From: Alistipes finegoldii DSM 17242
Lineage (GTDB): Bacteria > Bacteroidota > Bacteroidia > Bacteroidales > Rikenellaceae
Assembly (NCBI RefSeq): GCF_000265365.1
Contig: NC_018011.1
Coordinates: forward strand, 3,427,501-3,491,500
DNA: 64,000 nucleotides
Direction of reading: 5' to 3'
The position numbers and the translations under genes are program-made. Below the pieces are notes generated by a model, which was not told where the DNA came from, searched no databases, and saw only the letters and a program-made list of their open reading frames with translations. Shown piece after piece: positions 54,500 through 63,844 of the stretch (within the stretch, counting starts at the first letter, position 1; the number at the start of each line of letters is the position of its first letter).

Positions 54500-55126
54500 C
54501 TACCCAAAGGACTGCGAATTATTACAGAGGAAAATGAAAAACAGGAGCATCAGCAGTTCCGATTTCGACAATTTCGACCGCAGAGCCTTCAGCGCGAGGT
54601 AGATGTGGTTTTCGACCGTACTCTGCGCGATGCCGAGCCGCTCGCTGATTTCGCGGTGCGAGAATCCCTGCAGGTAGCTCAGCGTGAAGACCTCGCGGCA
54701 CTTTTCGGGCAGAGCGGCCACCGCCGCGTCGATGCCGGCGCGCAGGTCCTGCGAGTAGATCTTTTCGATGATGGGATTGTTGTCGGGATCGTAGTAGGCG
54801 TATCCGATGCTTTCGATCCGCTCCTGATGGTAGGAGCGGTAGTTGCCCGCATGGCGGTTTTTGTTCACGTAATTGACCGACTGGTTGTAGACCGAGCGCA
54901 GCAGGTAGCCGTAGAGCGACTGCCGGGGATCGAGTGTCTCGCGCCGAATCCAGACGTTTACGAAAACGTCCTGCACGATGTCCTGCGCCCAGTTTCCTTT
55001 CAGAAAGAGACGGGCGTAAGCCATCAGCGGCGCATAATAACGGCCGCACATCTCGTCGAAAGCCTCGCGGCTTCCGTCGCGGATCGCCGCCGTGAGCCGG
55101 GCGTTGTCTGTCGGAATGGATTCCAT
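54500..55126 (-). CDS. ECF RNA polymerase sigma factor
   Basis: A 208-residue sigma-70-family factor. Region 2 is present (EMCGRYYAPLMAYARLFL; WAQDIVQDVFVNVW), as is region 4 with the helix-turn-helix FSHREISERLGIAQSTVENHI. The C-terminus is hydrophobic (LLMLLFFIFLC), which may keep it near the membrane. It is paired with the FecR gene 39 bases downstream. A TATCTTTG -7 box (55132-55139, minus strand) ends 5 bases before the start codon, suggesting a leaderless transcript. Confidence 0.92.
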   Translation of the reverse strand: MESIPTDNARLTAAIRDGSREAFDEMCGRYYAPLMAYARLFLKGNWAQDIVQDVFVNVWIRRETLDPRQSLYGYLLRSVYNQSVNYVNKNRHAGNYRSYHQERIESIGYAYYDPDNNPIIEKIYSQDLRAGIDAAVAALPEKCREVFTLSYLQGFSHREISERLGIAQSTVENHIYLALKALRSKLSKSELLMLLFFIFLCNNSQSFG

Positions 55127-55131
55127 GTCTA

Positions 55132-55139
55132 CAAAGATA
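55132..55139 (-). promoter_or_regulatory. -7 box directly before the ECF sigma start
   Basis: The minus strand reads TATCTTTG then TAGAC then ATG. The -33 element is weak. Confidence 0.55.
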
Positions 55140-55200
55140 CATAAATCTTACGTATTCGCCACTCCGCACCCGGTTTTTTCACCCTCCTGCAACAAAACGA

Positions 55201-55234
55201 CGGCGCCGGAACACATCGCTGCATTCCGGCGCCG
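55201..55234. terminator. Hairpin after the fibronectin-repeat lipoprotein gene
   Basis: An 11-bp stem (55201-55211 with 55224-55234) around a 12-base loop; on the minus strand it is followed by TCGTTTTGTT. It ends the two-gene lipoprotein operon. Confidence 0.8.
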
Positions 55235-55257
55235 AAGCTGTCAGAGGACGAAAGGCG

Positions 55258-58251
55258 TCAGTTCTTGACGACCGAAATTTCGTCGAGGTAGTAGCGGCTC
55301 TTCTTGGCACCTACGCTGGTGAACATCAGCTTGTCGGTAGGCAGCAGCCCCTCGATCACGACGCTGTGCGATTTCCACGCCAGTTCGTTTCCGGCATCGC
55401 CGACCGCGATCGTATCGCCGACCTTGACTTTCGTTCCGTCGTCGTGGACCACATACAGCTCCATCGACTCGAACTGGTCGCGGCACCAGCCCGCCTTGAA
55501 GACAACGGCCGGGGCGGTGGTCGAAGCCGCGGTCCAGACGTTTACGGCGGTCTTGAAGGTCACCGTGACATTCGCCGCCGCAGTGAGTCCGCTCATGGCG
55601 GGCGTCTGGACATAGCTCTGGTTCGCGTTGTCGCCGCCGAGACGGAAACTGCCGCAGAAGGCATTGTGAACTCCGTTGCCCGTAACCAGCGCACCGGTTT
55701 CCCAGCCGTCGTCCTTGAAGAACATCAACCGGTAGGGATCGCCGTAGGTGCCGCTGCCGGCATTCATGGCGCCGCCGCCTGCCGACCAGTCGGTGTAGGT
55801 GAACTCGGTCAGCATGGTCGAAAGCCCGGCCTCGCTGGTCACCTTCTTGGCCGATTTGACGCCGACGGCGGTCATGACGGCGTCGCCGCCCATAAAGCGG
55901 TCGAAGTCTTCATAGAACACTTCGCCGGCAGGGGCCGTGCGGCGCGCTACGGTGCCCGTAATGTCGTTCGACCACGCCGAATCGGAATCTGCGGCGCCGG
56001 CCTTCACCCTGAGCCTGTAGCTTGCCGAGGGTGACAGGGCGGCCGAAGCCCACTCCGTGCCTACATAGTTGAAGGCGAAACGCAGGGGGATGCTTCCGTA
56101 TCCCGAAGCTTTCGACCAGTCATAGGTGAACCGGGCGCTGCGGGAGGGATCGCCCTCCTCCTCGATGGCCACCGTATATTGCGAGACGTCTCCCGCCTGC
56201 TCCCATTCGAGGATGATGCTCGACGTGGTTACGGCGGCTATCCTGACGTAAAGCGTCTTCGACTGCAGCGTCGCCGCATCGGAGTTGTCCGCGGCGAGCG
56301 CGGCGAGCGCCACGACCGAGAAGTCGTGCGAAGTGCCCGCCGTCAGCCCGGTCGCCGTGAAGGCGTTGTCCGTCACGGTCTGCGGCGTGCCGTTATCGAC
56401 CGTCACGCTGTATCCCGTGGCACCGGAAACGGCGTCCCATGTCAGCGCCACGGTCGAGAATCCGGGTTCGGCCTTCAGGTTGGCGGGTGCGTCGAGCTTG
56501 CCCTGCGAAGCTTCGGCGGTGGTTGCCGAAGCCTTGGCCGACCAGTCGGAGTCGGTGGCCGTGCGGCCGGCTACGGCCTTGACCTTGGCGTTGTATTTGG
56601 TTTCGGGCGTCAGCTTGTCGAGCGTGCAGGCCGTGCCGTCGATCTTTTCGACCAGCGCAGCCTTGCTTTCGTCGGTGCCGTCGGCCCAGCAGGCGACCGT
56701 ATAGGATGCCGCGCCGCTCACGGCGTCCCATTTGAGCGTCAGCTTGTCGGGCTGAACGGCTTCGGCGTCGAATTTCACGTTCGCCGGGGCCGCGAGCTGC
56801 TCAAGATGCGTTTCGCCCTCGCAGGTGACGACGATGTCGTCGAGCAGGAAGCGCGTCTTGTTGGCGCCGGCCTGCGCCGGATTCGAGGAGAAGGCGATGC
56901 GCGACGCCGGGGTGAGTCCTTCGAGCGTCACGGTGTAGGTTTCGAACCTGCCCACGGCGGACGAGATGTCGACCGTTTTCGACACGAAGGCGGTGCCTTT
57001 CTTGCTCACGACGTTGTTCGAGCCGAATTCCGCCCCTTCGACGGCTTCGACGACGATGTCGCTGCCGTAGACGTTTTCGCCTTCGGCATAGGCGCTGGCC
57101 GAGAAGCTGACCTTGACGGTCGTGTTCGCGGGCAGGGCCGTCAGCTGGGGCGTGTAGAGGATGCCGATGCCGCCGCTTCCGCCGCCGCACTTGATGTAGC
57201 CCGGACGGGTGGAGGTGTTGCCCGACGAACCCCAGCCCTTCATGCCGAGCGCTTCGACGTATTCGGCCGACGTGCCGCCCGTGTGGATGTGGAACTCGGT
57301 CGCCCAGTTGCAGAGGGGACGGTCGCCGTCCGCCTGCGGATTCACGCCCTCGGCCTTCTCCCACGTCTTGCGGAAGTCGGTGCCCGAAACGGCGTTGTAA
57401 CCGGCCGCCGAATTCACGATGTCGCCGCCGTGGATGAAGGCGGAGAAATCCTGCGCCAGCACGATGTCACCGGCCTTCGCGGGGGTGTTCGCAGCGGCTT
57501 TCGGGCCGGCTTGGGCCGTGGTTCCGGCCACGACGGGAGTCTGGATATCGGCAAAACTCAGGTTGGTGATCCGGGCGTAATAGGTCGTTTCGGGATCGAG
57601 CCCTGAGAAGGTGTAGCGCACGACGGGGTAGCCGGCCAGCGCGGTGAAGATGCCTTTGCCCGACGAGAGTTTGCCGTCGGCGAGCCAGCTGACGTAGAGA
57701 TCGGTGCAGGCTTCGTCGCGGAAAAGCTCGACATTGTAGCTGCGCGCAGCATCGGTCGCCTTGTCGTCGGTGTAGGACCACTCGAAGGTCAGCGTCGAAC
57801 CGCTCGCCGCATGGAGTTTCAGCTGCGGATCGAGGTCGAGGATGCCCACCGAAGCCATCAGCATGGCCGGTTTGTCGTGCTCGGTGACGTACACCCAGTC
57901 CGAAGTGGCGGAGTAGGGGTAGTTGGCCCGCACGCGGCCGTAATAGATCCGGTCGGTCGGCAGGTCGGTGAATTCATGGTAGTCGATGTCGGCGGTAGTC
58001 ATGCAGAGCGCTTCGCTGACGGGGTTCATGTCGCCGTCCACGAGCTGCACGGTGTACGATGTCGCGCCGCGGACGAAGTCCCAGCAGATCGTGAGCGACT
58101 TGTTGCCGTATTCGAGCAGTTTCACGTTTTTCGGGGTCTTCGACTTGTAGGCGTCCGAAATCTCCACGCCGTCGTCCTTGCAGGCCGTGAGCGAAACCGC
58201 GGCCGAGAACGAGAACAGGGCGAACAGAATGTATATGATGCTTTTTTTCAT
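55258..58251 (-). CDS. Large surface lipoprotein with fibronectin type III repeats
   Basis: A 997-residue lipoprotein. The signal peptide ends in lipobox LTAC (Cys24) followed by KDDG, an export signature. Several fibronectin-III-like repeats are visible, marked by WDFVRGATSYTVQL near the start, LKWDAVSGAASYTVACW and LTWDAVSGATGYSVTV in the middle, and ILEWEQAGDVSQYTVA later. Between them are two jelly-roll-like regions (about 270-480 and 800-990) with ligand-type strands (FRLGGDNANQSYVQTPAMSG). It may bind host or dietary glycan at the surface. It follows the BACON-domain gene and sits next to the sigma/FecR pair. Confidence 0.85.
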   Translation of the reverse strand: MKKSIIYILFALFSFSAAVSLTACKDDGVEISDAYKSKTPKNVKLLEYGNKSLTICWDFVRGATSYTVQLVDGDMNPVSEALCMTTADIDYHEFTDLPTDRIYYGRVRANYPYSATSDWVYVTEHDKPAMLMASVGILDLDPQLKLHAASGSTLTFEWSYTDDKATDAARSYNVELFRDEACTDLYVSWLADGKLSSGKGIFTALAGYPVVRYTFSGLDPETTYYARITNLSFADIQTPVVAGTTAQAGPKAAANTPAKAGDIVLAQDFSAFIHGGDIVNSAAGYNAVSGTDFRKTWEKAEGVNPQADGDRPLCNWATEFHIHTGGTSAEYVEALGMKGWGSSGNTSTRPGYIKCGGGSGGIGILYTPQLTALPANTTVKVSFSASAYAEGENVYGSDIVVEAVEGAEFGSNNVVSKKGTAFVSKTVDISSAVGRFETYTVTLEGLTPASRIAFSSNPAQAGANKTRFLLDDIVVTCEGETHLEQLAAPANVKFDAEAVQPDKLTLKWDAVSGAASYTVACWADGTDESKAALVEKIDGTACTLDKLTPETKYNAKVKAVAGRTATDSDWSAKASATTAEASQGKLDAPANLKAEPGFSTVALTWDAVSGATGYSVTVDNGTPQTVTDNAFTATGLTAGTSHDFSVVALAALAADNSDAATLQSKTLYVRIAAVTTSSIILEWEQAGDVSQYTVAIEEEGDPSRSARFTYDWSKASGYGSIPLRFAFNYVGTEWASAALSPSASYRLRVKAGAADSDSAWSNDITGTVARRTAPAGEVFYEDFDRFMGGDAVMTAVGVKSAKKVTSEAGLSTMLTEFTYTDWSAGGGAMNAGSGTYGDPYRLMFFKDDGWETGALVTGNGVHNAFCGSFRLGGDNANQSYVQTPAMSGLTAAANVTVTFKTAVNVWTAASTTAPAVVFKAGWCRDQFESMELYVVHDDGTKVKVGDTIAVGDAGNELAWKSHSVVIEGLLPTDKLMFTSVGAKKSRYYLDEISVVKN

Positions 58252-58266
58252 GGTTGTTGTCCGGTT

Positions 58267-59646
58267 TTAATATACGAGCTTGATGTCGTCCACATACCAG
58301 CGGCCCGCCTTCACCGTCGATCCGGAGAACCAGCTGTCGGCCGTGGAGATGAAGAGTGACGGATTGGCCAGCGATCCGGGGTTGGGGATGACGGCCGACA
58401 CTTCGACCCACGTGTAGGCCGGGATGTCGAGCGAAACGTAGCTCTTGGTCGAAGCGACGATCTTGCTGAGCGTGCCTTTCGAAATCCAGAAGCCGTCGTT
58501 CTTCTCGCAGATGCCGACCATGCCCTGATCGGGTGCGGCGGCCCAGATGCCGACCTTGAAAGTCAGCAGCATGTCATAGCCCGCGGGAATGTTCAGCACC
58601 GGGGAGATGATGTTGCCGGGCTGTCCGTCGGCGTTGTCGCTCGCCGCTCCGAACTGCATGTAGCCGGGGCACATGTAGTTGAGGTAACCCGTCCAGCCCT
58701 CCATGCCGATGGCGCGGTAGAACGAGGGATTGCCGTTGCGTACGGTCGAGGTGATGCCGCCGATGCTGGCGTTGGTGCCCGCCGTGACGCTCACCGTCTC
58801 GTTGTCGAGGCTGAGGTTGGCGACGGTCTTGTCCGCCGAGGTCACGCCGGCTTTCTGGCCGATGCAGTCGCCGCCCCACGGGAATTTGTTGAAGTTCTGG
58901 ACCAGCAGCGGCGTCTCTTCGCCCGCTTGGTCGAATCCGGCGCGGACGATGGTCGAAATCTCGCCGAAGTCCGTTTCGACGCCCGCGGCGTCGGTGACTT
59001 TCAGCGCGAAGGTCACGATGCCCTGTTTGGTCGCGGTGCCCGTGAGGGGTATCTCGATGAAGCCGTTGCCCGGCGAGGAGATCGAATAGCTGCCTGCGGC
59101 CGCCGTCAGCCCGTTGCCGCCCGTCTGGGTCACCGAAACGGTGTATTTCTCCGTGCCGACGGCCTTGATGTAGGGGATGCGGAGGCTGGCTTCGGATTCG
59201 GCGTTCAGTTTCAGCAGGCCCGACACGCCGAACCGCTGTCCGTTGTCGAAGGGCTTCCATTCGAAGATGCCGTTCTCCTGTTTGATGGCGATGGCGACGT
59301 TCTCCTCGCCGCAGCCGTGCAGGTAGATGGTCGCCGTGCGTTCGTCCGAGACGTTCTGGTCGCAGGTGACCGTGATTTTCTGATAGGTGTCGGGGCTGCC
59401 TTTTCCCGACAACCGGTCCACGTGCACCCAGCTGTAGGCGCCGGTCCACTCCCGGCTGTCGGGCACATCGCTGATATACCAGTCGCCCGTGGCGCGAATC
59501 GTAAACGTATTGCTCGATTCGACGTACGAGAAACTCATCTCGCGCAGGTTGCGTTTGAGGAACCCGCTGTCGTCGTCGCTGCATGCAGTCAGACCGCCGA
59601 TCCCCGCCAGCGCGAGAATTATCGTCAGTTTGTGAAAAAATTTCAT
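58267..59646 (-). CDS. BACON-domain surface lipoprotein
   Basis: A 459-residue lipoprotein: signal LTIILALAGIGGLTAC with Cys22, followed by SDDD, a surface-export signature. Residues about 35-130 form a BACON-like domain (MSFSYVESSNTFTIRATGDW; ITVTCDQNVSDERTATIYLHG) often found on carbohydrate-binding proteins. The C-terminal part (about 235-459) resembles the jelly-roll region of the neighbouring lipoprotein (GGDCIGQKAGVTSADKTV). It is the first gene of a two-gene operon, 15 bases before the next gene. Both face away from the SusC/SusD genes. Confidence 0.82.
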   Translation of the reverse strand: MKFFHKLTIILALAGIGGLTACSDDDSGFLKRNLREMSFSYVESSNTFTIRATGDWYISDVPDSREWTGAYSWVHVDRLSGKGSPDTYQKITVTCDQNVSDERTATIYLHGCGEENVAIAIKQENGIFEWKPFDNGQRFGVSGLLKLNAESEASLRIPYIKAVGTEKYTVSVTQTGGNGLTAAAGSYSISSPGNGFIEIPLTGTATKQGIVTFALKVTDAAGVETDFGEISTIVRAGFDQAGEETPLLVQNFNKFPWGGDCIGQKAGVTSADKTVANLSLDNETVSVTAGTNASIGGITSTVRNGNPSFYRAIGMEGWTGYLNYMCPGYMQFGAASDNADGQPGNIISPVLNIPAGYDMLLTFKVGIWAAAPDQGMVGICEKNDGFWISKGTLSKIVASTKSYVSLDIPAYTWVEVSAVIPNPGSLANPSLFISTADSWFSGSTVKAGRWYVDDIKLVY

Positions 59647-60199
59647 AATGATTGATCGTTAGTTTTGTTTTAAACCGATAAAAAAAATCAGAAACCGACT
59701 CCGGGTCCTGCCGGACGTCAATTTCCTACGCGGTTTCTAACGATATCGAATGACTTGCACGACAAATATAGCGAATTTTCCGGACTTCCAAATAAAAACG
59801 GCAAAAATTTCACGACCTTCCCGCACGAAAGTAAAATATTGATAAACATAGGTGTGAATATTTAAATTACAAAACGATAAAAAAAGGGTTTTCGTTTGGG
59901 TAGTTTCCTGCGGTCGCTTGTATCTAATGCAAACCGGACCCGAAAAGTCCGGCCGCCAACCGAACCGACAGCAACTGAAACACGCAATATTAACTGAAAA
60001 CAACCTAAAAAACGACCCAAGCGATGCCTACCTAATCAATCACAATCGGCACTACACGGTTTTTATCGGACGACGGATGACTTGCAAGGTTCCGCAGACC
60101 GTATGAAAACGAACACGCTCAGGCCCGTCCCGCAGACGGCGCCGGGATTTCATTTTGCACCGGCCGCAGGAAGTAACCATAATTAACCGAATTGAAACT
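59647..60199. promoter_or_regulatory. Intergenic control region between the lipoprotein operon and susC
   Basis: About 550 bases, A/T-rich in the middle. On the minus strand TTTG (59789-59792), an 18-base spacer and TATATTTG (59763-59770) form a promoter for the BACON/FN3 operon with a leader of about 110 bases. On the plus strand, towards susC, I see no canonical TAnnTTTG box, consistent with control by an alternative sigma factor. No RNA gene is recognised. Confidence 0.5.
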
Positions 60200-63100
60200 A
60201 TGAAGAATTTATTCCATAAAGGACTCTGTCTGGTCATGGCGCTCTGCTGCATAGCATTTAAGGGCTATGCGGGAGGAGGAACGCTTCCCGACGCCCAAGG
60301 GCACGACCTGAAGCTGTCCTATTCCCGAACGACGCTCAAAACCGTTGCCGACGCGATCACGCAGCAGGTGGGCATCGTATTCTCCTATGAAATCGCACTG
60401 GCCGATTATCCGATGGAGAACCTCTACGTTACGGAACAGGGGGCCGCGCTCGACGCCATCCTCAAAACGGTATTCACGCCCCGCGGCATCGATTACCGCG
60501 TGGTGGACAAGGTCGTGGTGCTGACGCGCAGCGCGCATCCCGCACAAACCGTCAGGGCCGCTCCGGCCAAGGCGCAGGTGACGGGCGTGGTGCGGGACGC
60601 CGCAGGCAACCCGATGATCGGCGTGACGGTCACGATCAAAGGCACGCTGGTCGGCGTCTCCACGGGCGTGGACGGCAGCTACACCATTCCGGCGGACAAG
60701 GACGCGATGCTGCTCTTCTCGTACATCGGCTACCGCAATCAGGAAGAGCCGGTGGGGCAGCGCACCCAGATCGACGTCACGATGCAGGAGGACCAGCTGA
60801 TGATGGACGAAGTGGTCGTCGTGGGTTACGGTACGCTCAAGAAGCGCAACATCGTGGGCGCCGTCGAGAATCTGGCGGGCGACGCGGTGGAGAACCGTCC
60901 GAACGCCGACATCACCCGTTCGCTTCAGGGCCAGATTCCGGGTCTGAACATCGTGCAGACCGACGGTAAGGCCGCCCACGGAGGTCAGGTGACCATTCGC
61001 GGCGTGAACAACAGCTTCAAGGCCCGCGTCAACGACGGGCAGAAGGAGAACAAACTCGGACAGGGCGGCAGCGCGCTGGTGCTCATCGACGGCGCCGAGG
61101 GCGACATGAGCTCGGTGAACCCCGACGACATCGCCTCGATCTCGGTGCTCAAGGACGCTTCGTCGGCAGCCGTTTACGGCGCCCGCGGCGCATTCGGCGT
61201 AATCCTTATCACGACCAAGAATCCCGAAAAAGGCAAGGTGCGCGTGAATTACAACGGTTCGGTGTCGCTGCACCGCCGCACGGTGATCTGGGAGGACAAC
61301 GTGGTGACCGACCCCGTGCAGTGGGTCGAGGCGTTCCGCGAATCGTATCTCAACTCGTCGCCGACGGCCACCGTCCCGTCGCTGTTCAACAACTACATGC
61401 CTTATTCGAACGCATGGTTCGAAGAGCTGAAACGACGCCGCGCCGATCCGACGATGGACAACTACAGCATCGACGCCAACGGCAACTACAGCTATTACGG
61501 CGAGACGAACTGGCTCAAGGAGATTTACAAGTCGGTGAACTACTCGACCACGCACGCCGTCAGCATTCAGGGCGGCCGCGAGGGCGTGAGCTACTACGTT
61601 TCGGGACGCTATTACAATCAGGACGGCATCTACAAGGTGGGCGAGGAGACCTACAAGAAGTACAACCTGCGCGCCAAAGGCTCGATCCGCATCCGCCCGT
61701 GGCTGACGCTCGACAACAACACCAGTCTGATGAGCAGCAAGTACCATCAGCCGATGATGCACTACGGCCAGCAGATGATCTCGCGTCAGATCGACATGTT
61801 CGCCTTTCCGTTCGCGCTGCTGAAGAACCCCGACGGCACATGGACGCAGACCGCCGCCAAGAGCGGATACGCGGCCTTCGCCGAGGGTACTTCGTGGCAG
61901 GAGGACAACCGGCTTGAGGTGGCCAACACCACGACGTTCAACTTCGAATTCGTCCCTGAGGTGTTCAAAGTCTCGGCCGACGTGACCTACAAGGGCGCAC
62001 GCTGGACGCGCGACCGCATGGAGAACCTCTACACCTACTATACGGGCGTGAACGTTTCGGGACAGGACAACAGCTACTCGTCGCTCGAAAACTGGAACTA
62101 CATTTCGAACTACATCTCGACCAACATCGTCGGCACCCTCACCCCCAAACTGGGACGGGACCACGACCTGAACGTCGTGGCCGGATGGAACCTCGAAGAT
62201 TACGACTACCGCGCGCAGAAGACCTACCGGCAGGGCAACCTCTATCCCTCGAAGCCCAGCTTCACGCTGATGGACGGCGAGTATTACTCGACCACGTCGG
62301 GCGGTTACACGTGGGGGCTGGTCGGCTTCTTCGGACGTATCAACTACGCCTACGCGGGCCGCTATCTGGTCGAGCTGAGCGCACGCTACGACGGTTCGTC
62401 GAAATTCCCGGCCAACTCGCAGTGGGGATTCTTCCCCTCGGCATCGGTGGGCTGGCGCCTCTCGGAGGAGCCGTGGCTCAAACCGCACGTGGAGGGATGG
62501 CTCGACAACTTCAAGATCCGCGCGAGCATCGGTTCGCTCGGCAACGCCAACATCGACCCCTATCAGTACCTCGAAACGATGACGGCCACCAACAGCGCCT
62601 CGATCGCCAAGTCGTCGGTCATCATCAACGGTCAGAACGTGCCTTACACGTCGGTTCCCGACCTGATTCCCGACGACATCACGTGGGAGAAGGTGACCAC
62701 CTACAACATCGGTCTGGACCTCGACCTGTTCAACAACCGGCTCTCGTTCACGGGCGACTACTACCGCCGCAACACCACCGACCTCTACACCGTCGGTCCC
62801 AACCTCCCGCAGGTGCTGGGCAGCGCGGCGCCCTACGGCAACTACGCCAGCCTGAAGACCAAGGGCTGGGAGGTCAGCCTCGGCTGGCGCGATTCGTTCA
62901 AGCTGGGCGGCAAGCCCTTCAACTACAGCCTCCGGGCCATGCTCTGGGACAGCCGCAGCTGGATTACGGACTACTACAACGAGACCGGCGACCTGACCAC
63001 CTACTACAAGGGCATGGAGATCGGCGAGATCTGGGGCTTCCGCACCGCGGGCATCTACGCCAGCAACGCCGAGGCGCTCAACGGCCCGGCCTACAACTTC

Positions 63101-63832
63101 TTCAAGAACGGCGAGATGTTCCGCGCCTACGCCGGCGACCTGCGGTTCGTCGACGTGGACGGCGACGGCATCATGACCAAAGGCAACCGCACGCTGTCGA
63201 ACCACGGCGACATGGAGATCATCGGCAACCAGTCGCCCCGCTACCAGTACAGCATCAACATGTCGCTGAACTGGAACGGCATCGGCCTTTCGATGCTCTG
63301 GCAGGGCGTGGGCAAGCGCGACTGGTATCCGTGGACCGAATCGGGCTTCTTCTGGGGCAAGTGGAACCGCGCCTACAACTCGCTGATGAAGACGCAGACG
63401 GGCGACAGGGTAGTGAAGATCGACAAGAGCACCGACAACTGGCGCGTGACGAACATGGACAAGAATCCCTACTGGACGCGCATGGTGTCGCTCGCCGCCA
63501 ACCGCAACGACGGTCCGCTGACGTGGGAGAACGACCACTACCTGCAGGACGCCTCGTACATCCGTCTGAAAAACATCACGGTCGATTACACCTTCCCCAA
63601 GCACATATGCAAGAAACTGCGCATCGAGGGGCTGAAGATCTACGTGTCGGGCGAAAACCTCTTCACGCACTCGCCGATGTTCAAGTATACGGACATGTTC
63701 GACCCCGAAGTAATCACCAGCGGCGACTCCGACTTCGCAAGCACCCAGAAATCGGGACTCGGCGGCACGGGTAACGGCTACTCCTATCCGATGCTCAAGA
63801 CCGTGACGCTGGGCGTAAACGTAACATTTTAA
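60200..63832 (+). CDS. SusC/RagA TonB-dependent transporter with STN domain
   Basis: A 1210-residue outer-membrane transporter. After the signal peptide come an STN domain (about 37-105, LSYSRTTLKTVADAITQQVG), a carboxypeptidase-regulatory-like domain (about 128-205, TGVVRDAAGNPMIGVTVTIK), the TonB-box/plug (MDEVVVVGYGTLKKRNIVGA onward) and the 22-strand barrel. It imports an oligosaccharide or peptide with its SusD partner. The STN domain is the part that signals to a FecR protein. The frame is open from 60155, but the Met at 60200 gives the proper signal peptide. SusD starts 12 bases later. Confidence 0.93.
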   Translation: MKNLFHKGLCLVMALCCIAFKGYAGGGTLPDAQGHDLKLSYSRTTLKTVADAITQQVGIVFSYEIALADYPMENLYVTEQGAALDAILKTVFTPRGIDYRVVDKVVVLTRSAHPAQTVRAAPAKAQVTGVVRDAAGNPMIGVTVTIKGTLVGVSTGVDGSYTIPADKDAMLLFSYIGYRNQEEPVGQRTQIDVTMQEDQLMMDEVVVVGYGTLKKRNIVGAVENLAGDAVENRPNADITRSLQGQIPGLNIVQTDGKAAHGGQVTIRGVNNSFKARVNDGQKENKLGQGGSALVLIDGAEGDMSSVNPDDIASISVLKDASSAAVYGARGAFGVILITTKNPEKGKVRVNYNGSVSLHRRTVIWEDNVVTDPVQWVEAFRESYLNSSPTATVPSLFNNYMPYSNAWFEELKRRRADPTMDNYSIDANGNYSYYGETNWLKEIYKSVNYSTTHAVSIQGGREGVSYYVSGRYYNQDGIYKVGEETYKKYNLRAKGSIRIRPWLTLDNNTSLMSSKYHQPMMHYGQQMISRQIDMFAFPFALLKNPDGTWTQTAAKSGYAAFAEGTSWQEDNRLEVANTTTFNFEFVPEVFKVSADVTYKGARWTRDRMENLYTYYTGVNVSGQDNSYSSLENWNYISNYISTNIVGTLTPKLGRDHDLNVVAGWNLEDYDYRAQKTYRQGNLYPSKPSFTLMDGEYYSTTSGGYTWGLVGFFGRINYAYAGRYLVELSARYDGSSKFPANSQWGFFPSASVGWRLSEEPWLKPHVEGWLDNFKIRASIGSLGNANIDPYQYLETMTATNSASIAKSSVIINGQNVPYTSVPDLIPDDITWEKVTTYNIGLDLDLFNNRLSFTGDYYRRNTTDLYTVGPNLPQVLGSAAPYGNYASLKTKGWEVSLGWRDSFKLGGKPFNYSLRAMLWDSRSWITDYYNETGDLTTYYKGMEIGEIWGFRTAGIYASNAEALNGPAYNFFKNGEMFRAYAGDLRFVDVDGDGIMTKGNRTLSNHGDMEIIGNQSPRYQYSINMSLNWNGIGLSMLWQGVGKRDWYPWTESGFFWGKWNRAYNSLMKTQTGDRVVKIDKSTDNWRVTNMDKNPYWTRMVSLAANRNDGPLTWENDHYLQDASYIRLKNITVDYTFPKHICKKLRIEGLKIYVSGENLFTHSPMFKYTDMFDPEVITSGDSDFASTQKSGLGGTGNGYSYPMLKTVTLGVNVTF

Positions 63833-63844
63833 CCGACTGCAACC

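Noticed and set aside
60209..63670. Very long antisense open frame across susC (about 1150 codons)
   Set aside because: High GC at third codon positions keeps the antisense frame open. The product is rich in Val, His and Arg without domains, and the sense frame is a clear TonB-dependent transporter.
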